Below, in pieces: positions 9,701 through 18,626 of a stretch of 64,000 bases of DNA. Under the pieces are notes generated by a model. The model was not told the DNA's origin, did not search any database, and saw only the letters and a program-made list of their open reading frames with translations. The stretch is taken from the NCBI RefSeq assembly GCF_001514125.1, contig NZ_KQ948560.1, positions 223,134-287,133 of the forward strand, read 5' to 3'. A program made the translations under genes and the position numbers. The DNA is from Streptomyces longwoodensis. Lineage in GTDB: Bacteria > Actinomycetota > Actinomycetes > Streptomycetales > Streptomycetaceae. Numbering within the stretch: the first letter of the stretch is position 1; every line of letters starts with the position of its first letter.

Positions 9701-10966
9701 TCAGTGTCCCGCGACGCCCAGCTCCTCGACCGCGTCGTGCCGGATCCGCTCCGGCGGGACGCCGATGTCCCGCAGGGCGTCCACCCCGCTGCGGATCATC
9801 GCGGGCGGCCCCGAGACGTAGGCCTCGTGTGCGTCCCAGGGACCGAAGGTCCATAACGCGTGGGACAGCTGGGGCCGACCGTCCCGGTCGACCACGGGAC
9901 GGACCTCGAGCCAGGGGTGCGCCCGCTGGAGCCCGAGCATCGTGTCGATGTCGTAGAGGTCCCGCTGGGAACGGGCGCCGTAGAACACCTCGACCGGCCG
10001 CCGTACGGCGCGCTCGGCCAGGTCCTCGACGAGCGCCCTGATGGGGGCGATGCCCGTGCCCCCGCCCACACAGACCAGCCCGCTGTCCCCGGCGGCGTCG
10101 ACGGTCATGGAGCCGGTCGGGGGGCCGAGGCGCAGCACGTCGCCGGGTCTGGCCCGGTGCACCAGGGCGCGGGAGACCCAGCCGGCCGATATCGCCTTCA
10201 CGTGGAACGTGAGCAGTCCGTCGGAGCGGGGCGCCGAGGCGAACGAGTAGTGGCGCCAGATCCGGGGCCACCACGGGGTCTCCAGGGCCGTGTACTGCCC
10301 GGCGAGAAAGGGGTACGGCTTGTCGGGGCGGAGCGTGAGCACCGCCACGTCCGGTGTCCTGAGTTCGTGGGACACGATCTCGGCGTGCCACCAGGCCGGG
10401 GCGAGGAGCTCGTCCGCCGCGGCCGCGTCGATCATGACCTGGGAGATCCTGGTGTACGCGCGTACCCAGGCGGCTTCCGTCTCCGCGTCCCACACGGCGG
10501 CGGCGTACCGGCTCAGCGCGCCGATCAGGCACTCCCCGACCGCCGGATAGTGCTCGGGCCGGGTGCCGTACTTGCGGTGTCCGCGGCCGAGCCGCTGGAA
10601 GTGATCGGCGAGCGCGGGCGTGTCGTCGACGTGCTCGACGGCCGTGAGCAGGGCCCTGAAGAGCCGGTCGCGCTGGACGTCCATGGCCGGCGGGAAGAGC
10701 GGCCGCAGACCGGGGTAGCGCACGAAGAGCAGTGCGTAGAAGTACGACGTGACCTCGTCGGCCACGGGGGTCAGCTCGACCATGGTCCGGCGGATGAGGG
10801 CCGCGTCCGGGGAGGCCTGGGGCACCGGGAGGGCCCGTTGGGGCAGTAACCGCGAGTCCGGCGCGCCGTCACCCGGAGCGGAGGGTGGCCGCGTGCGCGA
10901 CCCGAACCAGCCGTCCTCCCCGCGGGACGAGCCGTTGTCGGCCGACCTGCTGGTCGGAACGTCCAT
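9701..10966 (-). CDS. Flavohaemoglobin-type globin/oxidoreductase
   Basis: 421 residues. A globin domain spans about 55-185, with the F-helix His in GRGHRKYGTRPEHYP. A ferredoxin-reductase-type FAD domain follows, with RHYSFAS for FAD binding, and then an NAD domain with GGGTGIAPIRALVEDL. The domain order is that of flavohaemoglobins, which detoxify nitric oxide by dioxygenation. The 50-residue N-terminal extension is low-complexity and polar; internal starts are possible. It faces the NUDIX gene convergently with a 16-bp gap. Confidence 0.88.
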   Translation of the reverse strand: MDVPTSRSADNGSSRGEDGWFGSRTRPPSAPGDGAPDSRLLPQRALPVPQASPDAALIRRTMVELTPVADEVTSYFYALLFVRYPGLRPLFPPAMDVQRDRLFRALLTAVEHVDDTPALADHFQRLGRGHRKYGTRPEHYPAVGECLIGALSRYAAAVWDAETEAAWVRAYTRISQVMIDAAAADELLAPAWWHAEIVSHELRTPDVAVLTLRPDKPYPFLAGQYTALETPWWPRIWRHYSFASAPRSDGLLTFHVKAISAGWVSRALVHRARPGDVLRLGPPTGSMTVDAAGDSGLVCVGGGTGIAPIRALVEDLAERAVRRPVEVFYGARSQRDLYDIDTMLGLQRAHPWLEVRPVVDRDGRPQLSHALWTFGPWDAHEAYVSGPPAMIRSGVDALRDIGVPPERIRHDAVEELGVAGH

Positions 10967-11119
10967 GCTGTGCCTCGCCTACTCTCACAGTCGACCTTAC
11001 CGTCCGTCGCCCCGACCCCATGTACCCGCTTCGCCCCGCGGAACGCTCGAGGCCGGCCCTCGCCCTTTCGCTCAACTGACCTACTGGGCAGTCCGGTTCA
11101 CAGGTTTCGTACAGGCGTT

Positions 11120-11133
11120 GTTTCACGTGGAAC
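11120..11133. other. parS variant, one mismatch
   Basis: GTTTCACGTGGAAC, in the 286-bp divergent gap between the globin and acetyltransferase genes. Nothing else was recognised in this gap. Confidence 0.85.
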
Positions 11134-11252
11134 AGCGAATCGGTCCCGGCCGCCGTGCGGGAGCACGAGGTGGCCGAAAGCGCGTACGTCTTCGGGGAAA
11201 GAAAAGGGAAACGGGTGGACGCCGCGGGCGCGGGTCGGAGAGCCTGACCTGC

Positions 11253-12119
11253 GTGCTCACTCCTTCCCCCACCGCTCCGCCCGTCCGTCGGCTGACCCAC
11301 CGTGACCTCATCGCGTGCGCCGACTTGTCCGAGGATCGCGGGTGGCCCCGTGAGGAGCACAAGTGGGGCCTGCTGCTGACGGCCGGGCAGGGGTACGGCA
11401 TCGACGATCCGGCGGGCGGGCTCATGGCCGCCTGCGCCGTGACCCGGTACGGCCCGCAGGAGCGACCGGAGCTGGGTGCCATCGGCATGATGCTGGTCGC
11501 GGAGCGACACGCCCGGCGGGGGCTCGGGCGTCATCTGCTGCGCCATGTCGTCTCCGCGCTGGGCCCCACCCCGCTGACCCTGCACGCCACGCCCCTCGGA
11601 CGTCCGTTGTACGAGGAGCTGGGCTTCAAGACCACGGGCCGGGCCGAGATGGTGAGCGGGCGCTTCCTCCCCGGTGGGCCGGCGCCCACGGTCCCGACCC
11701 GCGCGGCGACGGCCGGGGACCTTCCAGCGATCATCCGGCTGGACGGAGACGTCTTCGGCACCGACCGCACCCACATGATCACCCGTCTGCCCGCTTTCGC
11801 CGACCGGCTGCGCGTCGCCGTGGAGGACGGCCGGATCATCGGCTACGCGGCGGCCTGGCCCAACATGGACACCCATGTCATCGGCCCGCTGATCGCCCGG
11901 GACACGGAGACCGCACGGGCCCTGGTCGCCTCCCTCGCCGCGCACACCGACCGGCCCCTGCGCACCGACGTCGACGTGCGGCACGAGGAACTGCTGGCCT
12001 GGCTGAAGGAACGGGGCCTGGCCTCGGTCGCCTTCAACTCCGTCATGACCCACGGCATCACGGAGCTGCCGGGTGACTGGACGCGCCGCTTCGCCCCGCT
12101 GACGGTGGCGGCCGGCTGA
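11253..12119 (+). CDS. GNAT N-acetyltransferase, two-domain
   Basis: 288 residues from GTG 11253, chosen because the homologous sequence (RRLTHRDLIACADLS) begins soon after. Two GNAT-like halves are visible. The N-terminal half contains the acetyl-CoA loop RHARRGLGRHLL and YEELGFKTTG. The C-terminal half (about 165-288) resembles the second domain of YitI-like acetyltransferases. The substrate is unknown. A strong hairpin follows. Confidence 0.85.
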   Translation: MLTPSPTAPPVRRLTHRDLIACADLSEDRGWPREEHKWGLLLTAGQGYGIDDPAGGLMAACAVTRYGPQERPELGAIGMMLVAERHARRGLGRHLLRHVVSALGPTPLTLHATPLGRPLYEELGFKTTGRAEMVSGRFLPGGPAPTVPTRAATAGDLPAIIRLDGDVFGTDRTHMITRLPAFADRLRVAVEDGRIIGYAAAWPNMDTHVIGPLIARDTETARALVASLAAHTDRPLRTDVDVRHEELLAWLKERGLASVAFNSVMTHGITELPGDWTRRFAPLTVAAG

Positions 12120-12150
12120 CGGCGGCCCCCTGACCCCTTCTCCTGCATAC

Positions 12151-12184
12151 GGGAACGCCGGCTTCCCTGGAAGCCGGCGTTCCC
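12151..12184. terminator. Bidirectional terminator hairpin
   Basis: 16-bp perfect stem (GGGAACGCCGGCTTCC with its complement) and a 2-nt loop, between convergent genes. Confidence 0.85.
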
Positions 12185-12244
12185 GCTGGTGCGGATGCGG
12201 CGCGACGAGTCGTCGAGGTTGTCGGCGCGCGGGGAGGGCGGTGG

Positions 12245-12670
12245 TCAGGCGAGGTTCGCCACGGCCGCCGTGGCGAAGGCGTGGTCCTGCTCCGGGGCAC
12301 CGCCCCCGACGCCGATCGCGCCGATCAGCCGGCCGTCCCGGCGGACCGGTACTCCACCGGCGATGAAGAGCAGCGGCCGGTCGAGGGCGGTGGGCAGCGT
12401 GTGGAAGGGGCCGCCGGGCTGGACCGCGTCGACGAGGTCGGCGGTGGGCGCGTTCAGCTGCAGCGCCGTGTAGGCCTTGCGGGTGCTGGTCTCTCCGGAG
12501 ATCAGCACGGCCCGGTCGTCGCGGCGGAAGGCCAGCAGGTGACCGCCGGCGTCCAGGACGGTGACACTGACCGTGACGCCGGCCGCCTCGGCGGCGCGGT
12601 GCGCGGCCGACACGAGGGCTTCCGCGTCCTGGATGGTCAGCGGGGCGACGGGGGCGGTGGTGGTGCTCAT
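12245..12670 (-). CDS. GlcG/HbpS-family haem-binding-type protein
   Basis: 141 residues of the GlcG/HbpS (DUF336) fold: LTIQDAEALVSAAHRAAEAAG, DAGGHLLAFRR, STRKAYTAL, GGVPVRRDGRLIGAIGVGGG. HbpS of Streptomyces is an extracellular haem-binding sensor partner, but this protein lacks a signal peptide and an HbpS-type N-terminus. It is therefore more likely a cytoplasmic GlcG-like protein of unknown role. Start ATG 12670 with a GGAGG-type site upstream. Confidence 0.82.
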   Translation of the reverse strand: MSTTTAPVAPLTIQDAEALVSAAHRAAEAAGVTVSVTVLDAGGHLLAFRRDDRAVLISGETSTRKAYTALQLNAPTADLVDAVQPGGPFHTLPTALDRPLLFIAGGVPVRRDGRLIGAIGVGGGAPEQDHAFATAAVANLA

Positions 12671-12815
12671 CGGGGTTCCTCCTTGCGGGTGGTGCGGTGA
12701 GGGATCCGGGTGAGGTGGTCGCGGATCCGGTCGGGTGGTCGGGGGGGGGCCGACCCGGCAGGTGGTCGAGCGGAACGGCCCCGGTCAGTTCGTCGAGGGG
12801 AAGCGGCCGGGTGGC

Positions 12816-14027
12816 TCAGCGCTGGTGGGCCGGGACGCGCGTCCCGGTGGGCGCGGAGCCCGCGGCGACGGCGCCCCCGGCGTGGTCCCGGCGTTCGAGG
12901 GCCGCGGACAGGACGGCGAGCAGCAGGGCGCCCGCGGCGAGGGCGGCGCCGACCCAGTTGGGGGCGGTGTAGCCGAGGCCGGCCGCGATGACGAGGCCGC
13001 CGAGCCAGGCGGAGAGTGCGTTGCCCAGGTTGAAGGCGCCGATGTTGACGGCCGAGGCGAGGGTCGGGGCGCCGTGCGCCTGGTCCAGGACGCGCTTCTG
13101 CAGCGGCGGCACGGTGGCGAAGCCCAGGGCTCCGATCAGGACGATCGTGACGGCCGCGAGGAACTTGTGGTGCGCCGTGACCGTGAACAGGGCGAGGATG
13201 ATCGCCAGCGCGCCCAGGGAGACGTACAGCATGGGCATCAGGGCGCGGTCGGCGAACCTGCCGCCGACGAGGTTGCCGCCGACCATGCCGAGGCCGAAGA
13301 GGACCAGGAGCCAGGTGACGGAGCCGTCGGCGAAGCCGGCCACGTGGGTCATCATCGGCGCGATGTAGGTGATGGCCGCGAAGACTCCGCCGAAGCCGAG
13401 GACCGTCATCGCCATGGCGAGCAGGACCTGGGCGTTCTTGAACGCGGCGAGCTCGTGGCGCAGGCGCACGCCTTCCGGCCGGGGCACGTCGGGGACGAGC
13501 TTGGCGATGCCGACGAGGCCGATCACGCCGAGGGCGGCGACGATGCCGAAGGTGACGCGCCAGCCGATGCTCTGTCCGACGAGGGTGCCCAGCGGGACGC
13601 CGACGACGTTCGCGACGGTCAGACCGGTGAACATCATGGCGATGGCGCCGGCCTTCTTCTCCGGTGCGACCAGCTCGGCCGCGACGACGGAGCCGATGCC
13701 GAAGAAGGCACCGTGGGCCAGCGAGGCGACCACGCGCCCGATCAGCATGACGCCGAACGCGGGGGCGAGGGCCGAGAGCACATTGCCGACGACGAACAGG
13801 CCCATCAGCAGCATCAGCATCCGCTTGCGGGGGACCTTGGTGCCGAGGACGGTCATCAGCGGGGCGCCGAACATCACGCCGAGCGCGTAGCCCGTCACGA
13901 GGAAGCCGGCCGTGGGGATGGAGACCCCGAAGTCACCCGCGACCTCGGGCAGGAGCCCCATGATCACGAACTCGGTGGTTCCGATGCCGAAGGCCCCGAT
14001 CGCGAGGGCCAGGAGCGCGAGAGGCAT
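12816..14027 (-). CDS. MFS transporter of the AraJ/drug-efflux type
   Basis: 403 residues with about 12 hydrophobic segments. The N-terminal block ALAIGAFGIGTTEFVIMGLL and the loop LGTKVPRKRML are typical of the DHA1 AraJ/CmlR-like subfamily of drug and sugar exporters. It is divergent from a MarR-type regulator with a 141-bp gap, the usual layout of an efflux pump with its own repressor. The substrate is unknown. Confidence 0.88.
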   Translation of the reverse strand: MPLALLALAIGAFGIGTTEFVIMGLLPEVAGDFGVSIPTAGFLVTGYALGVMFGAPLMTVLGTKVPRKRMLMLLMGLFVVGNVLSALAPAFGVMLIGRVVASLAHGAFFGIGSVVAAELVAPEKKAGAIAMMFTGLTVANVVGVPLGTLVGQSIGWRVTFGIVAALGVIGLVGIAKLVPDVPRPEGVRLRHELAAFKNAQVLLAMAMTVLGFGGVFAAITYIAPMMTHVAGFADGSVTWLLVLFGLGMVGGNLVGGRFADRALMPMLYVSLGALAIILALFTVTAHHKFLAAVTIVLIGALGFATVPPLQKRVLDQAHGAPTLASAVNIGAFNLGNALSAWLGGLVIAAGLGYTAPNWVGAALAAGALLLAVLSAALERRDHAGGAVAAGSAPTGTRVPAHQR

Positions 14028-14050
14028 GAGGGGGTAGACCTTCCGAACGA

Positions 14051-14109
14051 TTGCAGGTGCGCTTTACGTGCGTCCACAATAGTTGCAGACGCGTGTTAAT
14101 TGCAAACGC
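14051..14109. promoter_or_regulatory. Three direct TTGCA repeats in the MFS-marR gap
   Basis: TTGCAGGTGCG (14051), TTGCAGACGCG (14083) and TTGCAAACGCC (14100) lie between the divergent MFS and MarR genes. They are the best operator candidates for the MarR protein; this is inferred from position and repetition only. Confidence 0.45.
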
Positions 14110-14168
14110 CGTATATTTCGCTGTTGCTCTATCCTGGGAGACAGCCGCTCCGGACGGAGGAATCGCCC

Positions 14169-14633
14169 ATGACCGCGACGGACCCCTCGCTCACCGCACT
14201 CGCCCAGAGCTGGTGCGTGCTCTCCCTGCTGCACGGGAGGATCGAGGCCCACATCGAGCGCGCGCTGCAGGCCCGGCACGACCTGAGCGCGCGCGAGTAC
14301 TCCCTGCTCGACGTGCTCAGCCGACAGCACGACGGCGAGGGCGGCCACCTGCAGATGAAGCAGGTCGCCGACGCGGTCGTCCTCAGCCAGAGCGCCACGA
14401 CGCGGCTGGTCACCCGGCTCGAGGACCGCGGCCTGCTGGAGCGCTACCTGTGCCCCACCGACCGGCGCGGCATCTACACGAACGTCACGGACGCGGGCCT
14501 GAAGCTGCTGGAAGAGGCCCGGCCCACCAACGACGCCGCCCTGCGCGAGGCGCTCGACGAGGCGGCGAAGAATCCCGAGCTGGCCCCGCTGGTCCGGGTC
14601 GTGGAAGACCTGAAGGTACCGGCCACCGCTTAG
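14169..14633 (+). CDS. MarR-family transcriptional regulator
   Basis: 154 residues. Start ATG 14169 is fixed by a strong GGAGGA site 8 nt upstream. A winged helix lies at about 30-110: SAREYSLLDVL, LQMKQVADAVVLSQSATTRLVTRLEDRGLLER, then DRRGIYTNVTDAG for the wing. It probably represses the divergent MFS exporter and itself. The GNAT gene follows after 10 bp on the same strand. Confidence 0.9.
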   Translation: MTATDPSLTALAQSWCVLSLLHGRIEAHIERALQARHDLSAREYSLLDVLSRQHDGEGGHLQMKQVADAVVLSQSATTRLVTRLEDRGLLERYLCPTDRRGIYTNVTDAGLKLLEEARPTNDAALREALDEAAKNPELAPLVRVVEDLKVPATA

Positions 14634-14643
14634 GGTGCGGGGC

Positions 14644-15096
14644 ATGGGAGATCTTGAGATACGGCCCGCCGTCGCCGACGACGTGCCCGCGATCGTGGCC
14701 ATGCTCGCCGACGACCCCCTGGGGGCCCAGCGCGAGTCCCCCGACGACCTGGCGCCCTACGTCGCCGCGCTGGAGCGCCTCAGCTCCGACCCCAACCAGC
14801 GCCTGGTCGTCGCCGTCCGCGAGGGCCGGGTCGTGGGCACGCTGCAGCTCACCCTCGTTCCCGGGCTGTCCCGGCGGGGTGCGACCCGGTCGATCATCGA
14901 AGGGGTGCGGGTGCACGCCGACGAGCGGGGCAGCGGGCTCGGTACCCGGTTCATCCAATGGGCGATCGAGGAATCCCGTGCCGCCGGGTGCCAGTTGGTA
15001 CAGCTGACGTCCGACCGGAGCCGTACCGACGCCCACCGCTTCTACGAACGGCTGGGCTTCGAGGCGTCCCACGTGGGGTTCAAGCTCCAGCTCTGA
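14644..15096 (+). CDS. GNAT N-acetyltransferase
   Basis: 150 residues from ATG 14644; a GTG at 14635 in the same frame is an alternative. The acetyl-CoA loop reads VHADERGSGLGTRFIQWAIE, and the C-terminal RTDAHRFYERLGFEASHVGFK is typical of the family. It is probably co-transcribed with marR. The substrate is unknown. Confidence 0.88.
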   Translation: MGDLEIRPAVADDVPAIVAMLADDPLGAQRESPDDLAPYVAALERLSSDPNQRLVVAVREGRVVGTLQLTLVPGLSRRGATRSIIEGVRVHADERGSGLGTRFIQWAIEESRAAGCQLVQLTSDRSRTDAHRFYERLGFEASHVGFKLQL

Positions 15097-15119
15097 CACC
15101 GAAGGGGTGTGTTCCCCGG

Positions 15120-15147
15120 GGGGTGTGTTTCACGTGAAACACACCCC
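15120..15147. terminator. 28-bp perfect palindrome with parS core, between convergent genes
   Basis: GGGGTGT-GTTTCACGTGAAAC-ACACCCC is symmetric over all 28 bases. It lies in the 83-bp gap between convergent acetyltransferase and serine-hydrolase genes. It could form a stem in both transcripts and is also a parS site. Confidence 0.6.
15127..15140. other. parS, exact
   Basis: GTTTCACGTGAAAC at the centre of the 28-bp palindrome. Confidence 0.95.
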
Positions 15148-15179
15148 TTTCGCTCGGGCGGGAACCAGTCGGCGGCGGG

Positions 15180-16589
15180 TCAGCCGGTCCGCCCGCCCGA
15201 GACCTGACCGATCCCCCGCCATCCCTCCGGGTCCACCCCGCCGGGCACGTCCGCCGTCTCCTCGTACGGCTCGCGGGTGAACACGAACGATCCGACGTCC
15301 AGGTGGTCCACGCTCCCGTCCGCCCGCCGGACCACGCGCAGCGGTTCCCCGGCGAAGTACCCCTCCAGCCCGGTCCAGGTGCCGTCGCCGAGCGGCTGGA
15401 AGCGGGAACGCCGGCCGACGCCGGACAGCGGCCCCAGCGAGACGAGGCCGTCGGCCGTCACGCGCAGCGCGAAGGCAGCGGTCCCCCAGTACCACTGGCC
15501 CGCCAACTCCAGCACGCCGTGGTCCACTTCCCGCAGCGCACGCCAGGGCGCGGGGATCCGCGGCTCCGCCTCGGCGACGATCCGGACGAGGTCGGCGGCG
15601 ACCTGGGACACCGCCGGGCCGGACGTGCAGTTGGTCAGCACGACGGCGGCGACGTCGTCGTCCAGCGCGATCGTGAGGTTGGCGAGGAAGCCGGGCACCG
15701 AGCCGGAGTGGCCGACGAGCAGCCGGCCGTCCCGGTGCAGGACCTGGAGTCCGAGGCCGTAGGCGGAGCCCTCGGCCAGGTCCGCCGCCTCGGCCGGGGC
15801 GGCGGGGGCCCGCATCTCCCGCAGCGTGTCGGCGGCGAGGACACGGTCGTCGCCCCGCATCAGGAAGGCCGCGAAGCGTGCCAGGTCACCGGTCGTGGAC
15901 CAGAGCTGCCCGGCCGGCGCCATCGGCCCGTACTCCTCGACCGGCTCCGGCTGCACCACGTCGGCCCACGGGTGCACCGCCCAGCCGCCCGCGTGCGGCG
16001 CCTCCGGGCGCATGCTCGTCCGGTGCAGGCCCAGGGGTTCCAGCACCTCCCGGCGCAGCACCTCCTCCCAGGACGCCCCCCGCACCTGCTCGACGAGCGC
16101 GCCGAGCAGGGCGTACCCGGGGTTGGAGTAGTGGTGGCGCCGGCCGGCCGGATGGCGCAGCGGCCGGTCGCCCAGCACGTCGGCCAGCCCGGGCCGCAAG
16201 GAGCCCGGGGTCCGCTCCCACCAGGGCTCGGGGGTCTCCGCCGCCAGGCCGCCGGTGTGGGAGAGGAGCTGGGCGAGGGTGGCCTCCCCCACTCCGGTCC
16301 CCGGCAGGTGCTTCTCCAGGGGGTCGTTCAGGTCGAGCACCCCCTCGTCGCGCAGGCGCAGCACGAGCACGGCGGTGAAGGTCTTGGTGATCGAGCCGAT
16401 CCTGTACTGCACGTTCTCGTCCGGCGCGTGCCCGTCCACCGATGTCCGCGCCCCGTGCCAGACGGCCCGGCCGTCACGGACGACCGTGGCGACCAGCGAG
16501 GGCGTGCGGCCCTCGGCCTGGGCGACGGCGATCCGGTGCAGCAGCGCGCGCCGGGTACCGGGCAGCAGCTCTTCGTGAGGTGTCGTCAT
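15180..16589 (-). CDS. Beta-lactamase/transpeptidase-like serine hydrolase
   Basis: 469 residues from ATG 16589 (MTTPHEELLPG). Class C beta-lactamase and DD-peptidase motifs are present: SxxK as SITK near residue 80, YxN as YSN in HHYSNPGYALLG, and HxG as HSG in VGHSGSVPG. No signal peptide is visible, so it is probably an intracellular esterase or peptidase of the family rather than a resistance enzyme. It has a long C-terminal beta-rich domain. Confidence 0.87.
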   Translation of the reverse strand: MTTPHEELLPGTRRALLHRIAVAQAEGRTPSLVATVVRDGRAVWHGARTSVDGHAPDENVQYRIGSITKTFTAVLVLRLRDEGVLDLNDPLEKHLPGTGVGEATLAQLLSHTGGLAAETPEPWWERTPGSLRPGLADVLGDRPLRHPAGRRHHYSNPGYALLGALVEQVRGASWEEVLRREVLEPLGLHRTSMRPEAPHAGGWAVHPWADVVQPEPVEEYGPMAPAGQLWSTTGDLARFAAFLMRGDDRVLAADTLREMRAPAAPAEAADLAEGSAYGLGLQVLHRDGRLLVGHSGSVPGFLANLTIALDDDVAAVVLTNCTSGPAVSQVAADLVRIVAEAEPRIPAPWRALREVDHGVLELAGQWYWGTAAFALRVTADGLVSLGPLSGVGRRSRFQPLGDGTWTGLEGYFAGEPLRVVRRADGSVDHLDVGSFVFTREPYEETADVPGGVDPEGWRGIGQVSGGRTG

Positions 16590-16688
16590 GGGCCCAGTCC
16601 ATCCCGCACGACCGCACCGCGTCGACCGCAATCCGGTGGGCGGTCCGCCGGCCGGGTCCGGGCGGGACCGGGTCCGGGCCGGGTCGGG

Positions 16689-18167
16689 TCAGGTCTGGGC
16701 CATGTCCACGAAGCGGGAGTAGTGGCCCTGGAAAGCGACGGTGATGGTCGCCGTCGGACCGTTACGGTGCTTGGCCACGATCAGGTCGGCCTCGCCCGCG
16801 CGCGGTGACTCCTTCTCGTAGGCGTCCTCGCGGTGGAGCAGGATGACCATGTCGGCGTCCTGCTCGATGGAGCCGGACTCACGCAGGTCGGACACCATCG
16901 GCTTCTTGTCGGTGCGCTGCTCGGGACCACGGTTGAGCTGGGACAGCGCGATCACCGGGAGTTCCAGCTCCTTGGCGAGGAGCTTGAGGTTTCGGGACAT
17001 GTCCGAGACCTCCTGCTGACGGCTCTCGGCGCGCTTGGAGCCGCCGGACTGCATCAGCTGGAGGTAGTCGATGACGACCAGCCGCAGGTCGTTGCGCTGC
17101 TTCAGACGGCGGCACTTGGCGCGGATCTCCATCATGGACAGGTTGGGCGAGTCGTCGATGTAGAGCGGCGCGGCCGAGACGTCCGGCATGCGCCGGGCCA
17201 GCCGGGTCCAGTCCTCGTCGGTCATCGTGCCGGAGCGCATGTGGTGCAGGGCCACGCGGGCCTCGGCGGACAGCAGGCGCATCGCAATCTCGTTACGCCC
17301 CATCTCCAGGGAGAAGATCACGCTCGGCAGGTTGTTCTTGATCGAGGCGGCCCGGGCGAAGTCCAGCGCGAGGGTCGACTTGCCCATCGCGGGGCGGGCG
17401 GCGATGACGATCATCTGGCCGGGGTGCAGGCCGTTGGTGAGCGAGTCGAAGTCGGTGAACCCCGTCGGCACGCCGGTCATCTCGCCGCTGCGCGAGCCGA
17501 TCGCCTCGATCTCGTCGAGGGCGCCCTCCATGATGTCGCCGAGCGGGAGGTAGTCCTCGCTGGTGCGCTGCTCGGTGACCGCGTAGATCTCGGCCTGGGC
17601 GCGGTTGACGATCTCGTCGACGTCGTCGTCGGCCGCGTATCCCATCTGCGTGATGCGGGTTCCCGCCTCGACCAGGCGGCGCAGGACCGCCCGCTCGTGC
17701 ACGATCTCCGCGTAGTACTCGGCGTTGGCCGCCGTGGGGACCGTCTGGACGAGGGTGTGGAGGTACGAGGCGCCGCCGACCTTGTTGATCTCGCCGCGCT
17801 TGGTCAGCTCGGCCGCGATCGTGATCGGGTCGGCCGGCTCGCCCTTGGCGTAGACGTCGAGGATCGCCTGGAAGATCGTCTCGTGGGCCGGCTTGTAGAA
17901 GTCGTGGCCCTTGAGGATCTCGACGACATCCGCGATGGCGTCCTTGGACAGGAGCATGCCGCCGAGCACGGACTGCTCGGCGTCCAGGTCCTGGGGCGGT
18001 ACCCGCTCGAAGGCGGGGCCCCCGCCGTCCCAGGCGTCGCTGTCCCGGCCCCGGTCGTGCTGGTCGTCGCGGCTCCGGCCGCCGTCCCCGCGTCGGCGGG
18101 AGGCCGGCAGACGATCACTCGGACCGCTGTCGGCCCACGGGTCGTCCAAGGGCTCGGAAATGCTCAC
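16689..18167 (-). CDS. dnaB: Replicative DNA helicase DnaB
   Basis: 492 residues from GTG 18167, with GGAGG upstream. After a 50-residue Arg/Asp-rich extension comes the N-terminal hexamerisation domain (PPQDLDAEQSVLGGMLLSKDAI), a linker, and the RecA-like motor with Walker A ARPAMGKSTLA, DnaB motifs SLEM and VVIDYLQLM, and the Arg finger near LRESGSIEQDAD. It unwinds DNA at the fork and is loaded at oriC, probably with help from the DciA protein encoded at 58.7 kb. Three DnaA boxes lie upstream. Confidence 0.96.
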   Translation of the reverse strand: MSISEPLDDPWADSGPSDRLPASRRRGDGGRSRDDQHDRGRDSDAWDGGGPAFERVPPQDLDAEQSVLGGMLLSKDAIADVVEILKGHDFYKPAHETIFQAILDVYAKGEPADPITIAAELTKRGEINKVGGASYLHTLVQTVPTAANAEYYAEIVHERAVLRRLVEAGTRITQMGYAADDDVDEIVNRAQAEIYAVTEQRTSEDYLPLGDIMEGALDEIEAIGSRSGEMTGVPTGFTDFDSLTNGLHPGQMIVIAARPAMGKSTLALDFARAASIKNNLPSVIFSLEMGRNEIAMRLLSAEARVALHHMRSGTMTDEDWTRLARRMPDVSAAPLYIDDSPNLSMMEIRAKCRRLKQRNDLRLVVIDYLQLMQSGGSKRAESRQQEVSDMSRNLKLLAKELELPVIALSQLNRGPEQRTDKKPMVSDLRESGSIEQDADMVILLHREDAYEKESPRAGEADLIVAKHRNGPTATITVAFQGHYSRFVDMAQT

Positions 18168-18349
18168 CGAGCGACCTCCTCCCGTCCGCCGAGCGGACCT
18201 CGCCGTGCCCCTCATTTCTACGGCACGGCACTGACAATCGAGAGGCCCAACTCCGTTTGTGGCGCGTCGGTTTTGTGCTGGTTTCCCAACCGGCGGACGG
18301 AGCGGGCGCCGGACCACGGTAGGCCCGCGGGCACCGTCAGCCAATCTGG

Positions 18350-18393
18350 TTATCCACAGGCCATGTGGACGACGGCCCGGATGTTGTGGAGAA
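18350..18393. promoter_or_regulatory. Group of three DnaA boxes upstream of dnaB
   Basis: TTATCCACA at 18350-18358 (+), TCGTCCACA at 18364-18372 (-) and TTCTCCACA at 18385-18393 (-). All fit the Streptomyces consensus YYVTCCACA. They lie 183-226 bp before the dnaB start in a 459-bp gene-free stretch (18168-18626) that otherwise holds the MATE promoter. Confidence 0.65.
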
Positions 18394-18589
18394 CTCCGCG
18401 AAACCTGTGCACGAGCCGGTGGACAGCCCTGTGAACAAGACCTCGATCTTTCGTGCGGTACCTCGCTGACCTGCGCCTTCCGCGTCCACCGGCTGTGCAG
18501 AAGAAAAACTTTCCCGGTCGGCGCAAGATCGGTTCGAACTGTGCGCACCAGCACGTACGACCGCACGGCGCGTAAGGGTCAGTGACTCA

Positions 18590-18618
18590 TTGCATCTCTT
18601 ACCTGTGGACGGTTAGAT
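18590..18618 (+). promoter_or_regulatory. Probable promoter of the MATE gene, leaderless type
   Basis: -35 TTGCAT (18590-18595), 17-nt spacer, -10 TTAGAT (18613-18618). The ATG at 18627 is only 8 nt past the -10 element and lacks a Shine-Dalgarno sequence, suggesting that the transcript starts at or beside the start codon. Confidence 0.55.
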
Positions 18619-18626
18619 TGGTGCTC

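Noticed and set aside
10195..10208. CCTTCACGTGGAAC in the flavohaemoglobin gene as a parS
   Set aside because: Three mismatches to GTTTCACGTGAAAC; likely a chance result of a Phe-His-Val-Lys coding stretch.
15180..16589. Serine hydrolase as an antibiotic-resistance beta-lactamase
   Set aside because: Motifs fit the broad class C/esterase family, but there is no signal peptide and no resistance-gene context.
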